Positions 6,704-12,461 of a DNA stretch of 14,909 nt are shown here, piece by piece. Below the pieces are notes generated by a model. It worked only from the letters and a program-made list of their open reading frames with translations. It made no database searches and was not told the origin of the DNA. The stretch spans positions 1 through 14,909 of the forward strand of contig JADFNR010000085.1 of the NCBI GenBank assembly GCA_022563275.1. The letters are read 5' to 3'. Position 1 is the stretch's first letter; each line of letters starts with the position of its first letter. The position numbers and the translations under genes were made by a program. Origin of the DNA: Chloroflexota bacterium. GTDB lineage: Bacteria > Chloroflexota > Dehalococcoidia > UBA3495.

Positions 6704-7627
6704 TTACTCCGACCACAAACTACTGAACTGGGAAGCCACGACTTGGTCATAGGGCACATCTTTCGTGAGGAGTCCGATATCCCTGGCAAACTGGTTCATG
6801 CCGCTAACCGCGTCTTCGCTGATGCCAGGGTCGTAAAACGGCAGGTCACGCTCGATCAATCCCGAAATCATCCCCGCCTCCATGGGAGGGAACAGGCGCT
6901 CTCCCACTTTGGCCGCCAGCGAAGGGTCCGCCCGGAGCGCTTTTTGGACGTTAACGATGGCCCGCACGGCGGCCCGCACGCTTTCTGGGTCCCGCGCAAT
7001 CATCTCGTCGCTCGTGACCAGCGCCGGAAAGGTATAGTGCTGCGCGGAGGGAGGGCCGATACCGCGCCGTACGTCGAGGACCACCGTGCCGGCGCCGTTT
7101 CGCACGGCGATCTCGCTCCCCATTGCGTTGGCCCAAAAACCGTCGATGGCGCCCTCCTCCAAAGCGTGGGCGGCGTTCACACCGAAGGAAACCCCGGCCC
7201 CGGTTGAACCGGGCACGGGCCCAACGTCCACATGGTCCTTCTCAAGGTCGATCCCCGCTTCGGTCAACATCCGCAGGAGAGTCGAGTCCGGACCAGGCGC
7301 GGCGCCGATGCGAAGTCCTTTGACAGCCTGGATGTCGCCCAACTCAGCGCCCAGGTCCGAACGGAGGACCAGCAGCCAATAGGTGTTCTGGGCCAAGGCG
7401 GCGAGGAGCTTGGCGCCCTTCCAGTCTGGAAACGCATGCAATGTGGCATGGGCGGCCCCGGCGACGAAGTCCAACTCATTGTCCCGCAGCGCTTCCATGG
7501 TTTTGGGAACAGGGAAGAGGAGCTGCAATTCCGCATCCAACCCTTCGTCCTTGAAAAATCCTAGCTCTACCGCCGCGACCGCGGGAAAGTACGAGTTTGA
7601 TATCAGGTCCGGCACTGCGATCCGCAT
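6704..7627 (-). CDS. NMT1/THI5-like (ABC nitrate/sulfonate type) substrate-binding-fold protein without signal peptide
   Basis: This 307-residue protein has the type-2 periplasmic-binding fold of the SsuA/TauA/NMT1 group: MRIAVPDLISNSYFPAV at the start, ELGFFKDEGLDAELQ, an ALRDNELDFVAG block, VKGLRIGAAPG, and a C-terminal region with VRAIVNVQKAL. The start is ATG at 7627, because AAGGAGG lies 7 bases upstream; an in-frame TTG at 7651 would place that site inside the gene. With this start the fold begins at residue 2, so there is no signal peptide or lipobox. Either the protein is cytosolic, like THI5 or dihydroxyphthalate-decarboxylase-type relatives, or it is a transporter part secreted in an unusual way. 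No NMT1-type permease or ATPase is adjacent. It follows the peroxiredoxin gene by 60 bases. Confidence 0.82.
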   Translation of the reverse strand: MRIAVPDLISNSYFPAVAAVELGFFKDEGLDAELQLLFPVPKTMEALRDNELDFVAGAAHATLHAFPDWKGAKLLAALAQNTYWLLVLRSDLGAELGDIQAVKGLRIGAAPGPDSTLLRMLTEAGIDLEKDHVDVGPVPGSTGAGVSFGVNAAHALEEGAIDGFWANAMGSEIAVRNGAGTVVLDVRRGIGPPSAQHYTFPALVTSDEMIARDPESVRAAVRAIVNVQKALRADPSLAAKVGERLFPPMEAGMISGLIERDLPFYDPGISEDAVSGMNQFARDIGLLTKDVPYDQVVASQFSSLWSE

Positions 7628-7687
7628 GGATGCGCCTCCTTGATCGTCCAAATTTCGTGGGGAGTGATTTCTAGCTGGGGCCTCGCC

Positions 7688-8146
7688 CTAAACCAGGCTG
7701 GCGAGGGCCTCCGTCTGGCCATCTACCGTAGCCAGGTCTGGAAGCAGCTTCAGAATCAACCCCCGTTCATCGATGATTACCGCTGGGCGCCTCCCTTCGG
7801 CGGGGTTGGCCAGGTACCGTTCATCCCCGGCTTTCGACATGCCATAGGCCATGGCGATGGACCTTTCTTTGTCGAGAATAACTGGGAAGGGCAGGCTTTC
7901 CCGCTCGGCCCAAGCGCGGACCGATTCTTGTTCCTGGTCATTTACACCAAACACCAGGATATTCTTGTCCGCGAAGTCTGAATAGTTGTCACGGTACCCG
8001 TGACTATGGCGAGTTCAATTGCCTCCACCCGGAGATGAAAAGAACCAGAGCCAGACCTTCTTACCCCTCAGGTCCGACAGCCGGACCTCGTTCCCTGTGT
8101 GGTCCAAAGCCGAGAAATCCGGTGCCGGATCACCCTCTTTTAGCAT
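7688..8146 (-). CDS. Selenocysteine-containing peroxiredoxin (Bcp/PrxQ-like, TGA-encoded Sec44)
   Basis: Reading through one in-frame TGA (8015-8017) gives a 152-residue thioredoxin-fold peroxidase that would reduce peroxides in the cytosol. Before the TGA: GDPAPDFSALD, LSDLRGKKV and WLWFFSSPGGGN. After it: TRHSHGYRDNYSDF, ILVFGVND, LPFPVILDKE and RRPAVIIDERG, whose Arg matches the conserved active-site Arg. E. coli Bcp has C45 followed by ten residues to RDN; here Sec44 is followed by the same ten, so TGA sits exactly at the peroxidatic cysteine. The resolving Cys is His49, and the whole protein contains no Cys. A SECIS-like hairpin follows the TGA. I chose ATG 8146, as AAAGGAG lies 9 bases upstream; ATG 8155 directly abuts it. 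Stop is TAG. Alternatives are a pseudogene or a base error (TGC/TGT to TGA), which I consider less likely. Confidence 0.85.
7982..8017 (-). promoter_or_regulatory. Sec TGA codon with candidate bacterial SECIS hairpin
   Basis: On the minus strand the TGA (8017-8015) is followed by 7 bases, then ATAGT-CACGG-GTA-CCGTG-aca-ACTAT. This is a 10-bp stem with a 3-base bulge, or alternatively 7 continuous pairs GTCACGG/CCGTGAC. The apical GTA (or GGTAC) lies 16-17 bases after the TGA. Bacterial SECIS elements have a G-containing (GU) apical loop at this distance; in E. coli fdhF the loop starts 18 bases after the UGA. The hairpin sits inside the coding region, as expected in bacteria. Confidence 0.72.
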
Positions 8147-8196
8147 TCTATCCATCTCCTTTGATCTACTTTGCCCGATGTCTAGACGGCGCTCAT

Positions 8197-8214
8197 AAAA
8201 AAACGCTCAAGCGT
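8197..8214 (-). terminator. Short intrinsic terminator upstream of the peroxiredoxin gene
   Basis: Read on the minus strand, ACGCT-tg-AGCGT (8214-8203) is followed directly by a run of T (8203-8197). The stem is short (4-5 bp) but the T-run is clean. It lies about 210 bases after the CoA-transferase stop and 50 bases before the peroxiredoxin start. It may end the CoA-transferase transcript or act as a leader attenuator for the peroxiredoxin. Confidence 0.5.
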
Positions 8215-8254
8215 GTTCCGGATCAAATATCGGCGCCAACCACAGTCTTGCCGG

Positions 8255-8260
8255 ATTATA
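8255..8260 (-). promoter_or_regulatory. Candidate -10 box upstream of the peroxiredoxin gene
   Basis: A perfect TATAAT on the minus strand in the 275-base gap between the CoA-transferase and the peroxiredoxin. No convincing -35 or TGn extension is present, so support is limited. If used, transcription would start near 8248 and pass through the short terminator at 8214-8197 before reaching the peroxiredoxin. The remainder of the gap (8261-8421) is GC-rich with no supported gene. Confidence 0.35.
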
Positions 8261-8421
8261 GCGGAGACCGGTGGGAAACCCGACGGCTACGGCGGCCGAG
8301 ATAAGCGGCCACCAGATAACCGGGACGGCCGGGAAGGGCCATCACGATCTGAGCGCCAATGGCCGGCGATCGGTACCGGCTGCGGGCCAGACCTCGGCGA
8401 TACGACCCGTTGATACGTCGG

Positions 8422-9738
8422 TTAAAGACCCAGTTGATATGCCTTGTTAGCCCCGTTTTTCAGGTCGGTCCGGAAATCAGGATGCGCGATCGCGATCAGT
8501 TCGCCGGTGCGTTCTCTCACTGTCTTGCCCCTGAGATGGGCAATACCGTATTCGGTCACTACGTAGTCGACCATGGTCCGGGGGACAGTGACAACCGCGC
8601 CTTCCGGAAGCATGGACAGGATCCGGGAAACCCGCTCTCCATCGACGATACTGCTGGAGGGTAGCACTGTTATCGAGCGGCCACCGGGAGAATAATTGGC
8701 GGCGATGGAAAAGGCGGTCTGTCCGCCCACGCCGGTCCAGACCTTGGGACCTATAGTCTCAGACGCGATCTGGCCGGTCAGGTCCACCTGCAGGGCATTG
8801 TTTATGGCCACAAGGTTGTTTTGCTGCGCAAGGTAACGCACGTCGTCCACGTAGCCAAACTCGTAGAGCTCGAACATCGGGTTGCCATCGATAAACGCCA
8901 ATTCTTCCTCGGGAACAAGAGCGATACTGGCAACCACTTTGCCCCGGTGCAGCGTCTTATATTTTCCAGTGACCACTCCTTGTTCGACCAGTTGCGTCAC
9001 TCCTCCGGTGATAATCTCGGTCTGCATGCCCAGGTCCTGCTTCTCTCCAAGGAATGCGGCCATTGCCGAAGCTATGGTGCCGATCCCGATCTGAACGGTG
9101 TCCCGATCGTTGATCAGCTCCGCCGCCACCAGCGTGCCGACCACCTCTGTCACCAGGTTCTCTTCATCCGAGCGCGGCGCCACCGGCATAGTGCCTGTAG
9201 GTTGCTCCGCTTCGCACATTCGGCCGATCTGTGAGATGTGGACGTAGTTCTCGCCGCCAGTCCTGATGAAGTTCTCGTGGACCTCGGCGATCACGACCGT
9301 GGAATTGCGGCAATAGGTGGGGGAGAAGAATACGCCGGGTCCGAAGCTGCAGAAACCGTTGGCGTCGGGCGGGGACACCGGCACCAAAAACACATCTGGG
9401 TTCTGCACGAAACCAGCCGGCAGGTCTCCATCGCGCCACACCGCCGTGGGGAGATAGCCCACGCGTCCGTTGTTGACCATGTCTCGATCGAACGGAGTGG
9501 CGTAGAGATCGTACAGCTCGAAAATATCCTCGTCTCCGTCACGCACCCACGAGAAGAACGGCGCGGGGTGGTAAACCCGGATGCCTTCAAGCTCACCCCT
9601 ACGTTCGTAGAGGGCTTCGCACAGGGTATAGGGCGTGCAATTGATGATGCCGACCATCACCTGGTCGCCCGATTTCACCACTGAGACGGCTTCGGCCGGG
9701 GTCATGAGCTTGCTTCCAACCATATCGCGCCAATTCAT
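8422..9738 (-). CDS. Acetyl-CoA hydrolase/transferase family protein (4-hydroxybutyrate CoA-transferase-like)
   Basis: This 438-residue cytosolic enzyme of the Cat1/AbfT group moves CoA between a short acyl-CoA and a carboxylate (for example acetyl-CoA to 4-hydroxybutyrate or butyrate). Seen: a VSPPDANGF block (121-129), VQIGIGTIASA, DLGMQTEIITGG with E241 where AbfT has its catalytic Glu238, AINNALQVDLTGQ, and the family-typical end VTEYGIAHLRGKT followed by an IAHPDFR element. Length equals AbfT (438). The start ATG 9738 has AGGAG (9746-9750) at 7 bases; an upstream TTG at 9771 lacks such a site. It is divergent from the di-iron protein gene. The usual family residue order suggests an active enzyme; the carboxylate substrate cannot be read from sequence. 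Confidence 0.9.
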   Translation of the reverse strand: MNWRDMVGSKLMTPAEAVSVVKSGDQVMVGIINCTPYTLCEALYERRGELEGIRVYHPAPFFSWVRDGDEDIFELYDLYATPFDRDMVNNGRVGYLPTAVWRDGDLPAGFVQNPDVFLVPVSPPDANGFCSFGPGVFFSPTYCRNSTVVIAEVHENFIRTGGENYVHISQIGRMCEAEQPTGTMPVAPRSDEENLVTEVVGTLVAAELINDRDTVQIGIGTIASAMAAFLGEKQDLGMQTEIITGGVTQLVEQGVVTGKYKTLHRGKVVASIALVPEEELAFIDGNPMFELYEFGYVDDVRYLAQQNNLVAINNALQVDLTGQIASETIGPKVWTGVGGQTAFSIAANYSPGGRSITVLPSSSIVDGERVSRILSMLPEGAVVTVPRTMVDYVVTEYGIAHLRGKTVRERTGELIAIAHPDFRTDLKNGANKAYQLGL

Positions 9739-9898
9739 AACTGCTCTCCTTTTCCACGTCCAGAGATTCAACGCGGGTGATCAACGCACCGTGGGAACGA
9801 ATAGAATCAAAAATCGTCAGGACCGTTGCTGCCAGCGAATTTACGTTCTGCCGCCAATATACGCTGCAACTTGGTATCGAAAGAGTTTTATCTCCCGG

Positions 9899-9926
9899 TT
9901 AACACGCCCAAATGTTTTGGTATACT
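9899..9926 (+). promoter_or_regulatory. Sigma-70-type promoter for the di-iron protein gene
   Basis: TTAACA (9899-9904) and TATACT (9921-9926) are separated by 16 bases, and the -10 carries the extended TGG just upstream. Predicted start is near 9933, leaving a leader of about 110 bases to the GTG start at 10045. This is the best promoter in the 306-base divergent gap 9739-10044. No equally clear promoter for the CoA-transferase was found on the other strand. Confidence 0.65.
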
Positions 9927-9931
9927 ACCAA
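9917..9931. promoter_or_regulatory. Inverted repeat overlapping the -10 box (candidate operator)
   Basis: TTGGTA-tac-TACCAA, two perfect 6-base arms, covers the -10 box of the rightward promoter. A dimeric repressor, for example of the GntR type, bound here would block that promoter and could also affect the divergent CoA-transferase gene. The regulator is not in the window. Confidence 0.5.
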
Positions 9932-10044
9932 TTATTGATAATAATCCGCAATCAACCTGGATTTTTCAGGACTAGATGATATATATTAGTCTTCCCGGTT
10001 GACCATAACCAAACCCAATCATGGCTACGCGATGGAGGCCTGCT

Positions 10045-11043
10045 GTGGACCAGATTCCCGACGGCGCCCGTACAGTACACACGAACTACGACACGGTTTA
10101 TCTCCGGGACCATGAGCCTGAGGCGCCAGACCTGCGGCGTCTTTACGAGAACGCCAAGCGGGACCAATGGAACGTCACCACCGACATCGACTGGGATCAG
10201 CCGGTCGACATGGAAGGGGGGTTCGTTGCCGACGGCCTCATCGACATCCATGGGACCAAGTTCTGGGACAAATTGAACAAAAAAGAGAAGGGCGAGATGA
10301 ACCGCCTTTTCTCGGCTTGGAGACTCAGCCAGTTGTATCACGGAGAGCACGGGGCCGTATTGGTCTGCGGTCAACTGGCCAACGTCCTGCCCACGGCTGA
10401 CGCCAAATATTTCATGGCCACACAGGTGATGGACGAGGCCCGTCACACGGAGTTTTTCCAGCGCTATTTGGGTGAACGCGTCGGAAAGGTTTATGACCAG
10501 GCGCCGGCCGGAAAAGAGCTCTTCGATTTCATCCTGTCCGACCCACGTTGGTACATAAAAACCATCGGCCTCCAACTCGTTGGCGAGACCTTTGCCGTGG
10601 CGTTATTCAAGATGTTGTCGGAGACCGCCCAAGACGAACTGCTGCGCTATGGCTGCAAGATGATACTGAGGGACGAGGCGCGCCACATGGGGTTTGGCAT
10701 GCTCAGCCTCCCAGCGCAGGTGCGGGAGATGGACGCCCAGGAACGCCAGGAGATGGAGGAATTCACCATGTACTTCCTGCGCAACACCCTCACCGGTGGG
10801 TTTCCCAAGGAAGCCTATCTGGACATGGGCTTCAACAAAGCCGAGATCGCTGAGATCCGCGAGCTGCGCAAACAGAAGGCTCAGAGCGCTGATTCCACCA
10901 TGTTCCGCTCCCTGTTCAAGAAGGAGATGCACAGCACCCTGGTCAACAACTTGCACCGGTGCGGGGTCCTCAGCGAGAGTATGAAGGCCAGCTTGGAGCA
11001 GGATCTTCGCGTGAATGTTAGCGAACATCTGGCCGCCGATTAG
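10045..11043 (+). CDS. Ferritin-like/R2-like di-iron carboxylate protein, probable oxygenase or oxidase
   Basis: This 332-residue, mainly helical protein shows a complete set of six di-iron ligands. Numbered from the GTG start these are E101 (YHGEHGAV), E131 and H134 (DEARHTEFF), E181 (VGETFAV), and E211 and H214 (RDEARHMGF). The E-30-ExxH, then E-30-ExxH spacing is that of bacterial multicomponent monooxygenase, R2 and R2-like oxidase families. The specific subfamily is not recognised. AurF-like N-oxygenases and R2lox are possible relatives, and no reductase or ferredoxin partner is next to it. I chose GTG 10045 because GGAGG (10034-10038) lies 6 bases before it; the upstream in-frame ATG 10021 has no ribosome site. 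It has its own promoter and a terminator, so it is a single-gene unit divergent from the CoA-transferase. Confidence 0.85.
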   Translation: MDQIPDGARTVHTNYDTVYLRDHEPEAPDLRRLYENAKRDQWNVTTDIDWDQPVDMEGGFVADGLIDIHGTKFWDKLNKKEKGEMNRLFSAWRLSQLYHGEHGAVLVCGQLANVLPTADAKYFMATQVMDEARHTEFFQRYLGERVGKVYDQAPAGKELFDFILSDPRWYIKTIGLQLVGETFAVALFKMLSETAQDELLRYGCKMILRDEARHMGFGMLSLPAQVREMDAQERQEMEEFTMYFLRNTLTGGFPKEAYLDMGFNKAEIAEIRELRKQKAQSADSTMFRSLFKKEMHSTLVNNLHRCGVLSESMKASLEQDLRVNVSEHLAAD

Positions 11044-11367
11044 CCCAGAACAACCGCTCAAGCATCAGGTGAGTGGAACACGCCAAGCACACCAGATAAA
11101 CCATTGATATACCGGCATACGTCAGCCCCCGAGTCATCAGCCCGGGGGCTGTTTCGTGGCCAGAAAAGAATCCCCGAGATGGTTCCTGATGATTGACCTC
11201 TCCTGCCAACAGGCGTTGATACCCTTCATCACGAACGCGGCGAAGCCTTTTTCACGTGCGGATTCGAGGCGCAATCAATGCTATTATGTAAATCTTCGCG
11301 GCGGGGCTGATACAGGCTACGCCGTTAGAGTGACAGGCCCCGGTCATCGGCTCGAGGAGGTCCAGTC
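11044..11367 (+). other. Intergenic region with terminator and conserved leader
   Basis: This 324-base stretch holds no gene that I can support. It contains the terminator at 11123-11154 and, from 11301, the leader shared with the second molybdenum-enzyme copy. TATTAT at 11282-11287 is a possible -10 box for the downstream gene, but no convincing -35 was seen. Confidence 0.6.
11123..11154 (+). terminator. Rho-independent terminator after the di-iron protein gene
   Basis: CAGCCCCCG (11123-11131) pairs perfectly with CGGGGGCTG (11143-11151) across an 11-base loop, followed by TTTCGT. It lies 80 bases after the stop at 11043. The T-run is short but the stem is very stable. Confidence 0.75.
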
Positions 11368-12461
11368 TTGACTTACGCTGGCCAATCTGTCAGAAGGTTC
11401 GAAGACCCCAGATTACTCACCGGGCAGAGTTCATATGTGGACGACATGAAGCTGCCGGGCCTCCTGCACGCCGTGGTGCTCCGCAGCCTCCACGCCCACG
11501 CCACCATCCGCTCCATCGACGTCAGCGCCGCCAGCCGCCTGCCGGGCGTAGTCGCCATCTTCACGGCTGCCGACATCGAGGACTTGGCCGTACAGATACC
11601 CACCAGGGACAATACCGGCGCCGACGAATTCAATCCCCCCAGACACCCCGTCCTCGCGTCGGACAAGGTCTGTTACGTCGGCCAAGCCATGGCGGTGGTC
11701 ATCGCGGAAGACCCGTACGCCGCCTCCGACGCTTTGGAACAGATCGTGGTCGATTATGAAGTCCTGCCCGCTGTGATAGACCCTCACCAGGCGATGGAAG
11801 AGGACGCGACGGTCATCCATTCCGACATGGGGAGCAACGTGTGCCTCCGGACGTTGAGCGGGGGAGGCGACCTGGATGCCGCATTCGCCCAAGCTGACCA
11901 CGTGGTACGGCAGACCTACCAGGTGCAGCGGCTCGCGCCCGCCCCCATGGAGCCGCGAGGGTTGATTGCCGAATATCAGCCAGATGAAGACTTGCTCACC
12001 GTCTGGGATTCCACGCAGCATCCGCACGAAGTGCGTGAACACTTAGTCCACCTGCTGGGGAGGACCGAGAGCGGGGTCCGCGTGGTCGCGCCCGACGTGG
12101 GCGGCGGGTTTGGCGAAAAGGCATCCCTGTTTCCCGAGGAGGTCGTGATCCCCTACCTGGCCATTCTTTTGGGCCGGCCCATCAAATGGGTGGAGAACCG
12201 CCAAGAAAACATGACGGCGTTCCATGGCCGCGGGCACAGCGTGGAGGTGGAGGCGGCGGTCAGGTCCGACAGCATCATCCTGGGAATCAGGGTGCGGATC
12301 GTGGCTGATCTTGGCGCCTATTGCTTCCTTTCAACCCCGACCGTGCCGGTCTTGACCACACACCGCCTCACCGGCCCCTACCGTACTCCGGCGATGACCG
12401 TTGAAGTGCAAGGTGTGGTCACCAACAAACCGCCAACCGGGGCCTACCGGGGCGCCGGAGG
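11301..12461 (+). repeat. Tandem duplication, copy 1 (leader plus first half of the molybdenum-subunit gene as visible)
   Basis: This segment aligns without any gap to 13749-14909 at a fixed offset of 2448 bases, covering 67 bases of leader and 364 codons. The true repeat probably continues past the window edge. Conservation of the leader shows that the duplicated unit included upstream sequence. Confidence 0.9.

Noticed and set aside
6563..7207. 214-codon plus-strand open frame over the NMT1-like gene
   Set aside because: It is antisense to a clear binding-fold protein and has no recognisable domain.
7688..7954. An 88-residue redoxin fragment starting at GTG 7954 as the real gene
   Set aside because: It lacks the N-terminal half and active site of the fold and has no ribosome site, while the upstream half is in the same frame just across the TGA.
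8015..8017. Global reassignment of TGA as an amino acid
   Set aside because: livM and livF end in TGA at their expected C-termini, and all other genes use normal codons.
8015..8017. Pseudogene or frameshift explanation for the peroxiredoxin
   Set aside because: No frameshift is needed, the frame is intact on both sides, the conserved motifs are undamaged, and the stop falls precisely on the catalytic residue with a hairpin after it. A single-base error remains possible but is less likely.
8215..8421. Hidden gene between the CoA-transferase and the peroxiredoxin
   Set aside because: All minus-strand frames are short, lack starts with ribosome sites and show no domain; the region is better read as non-coding.
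11156..11371. 71-codon open frame before the first molybdenum subunit
   Set aside because: It has no family resemblance, overlaps the conserved leader and the real start, and is not kept in the equivalent leader of copy 2.
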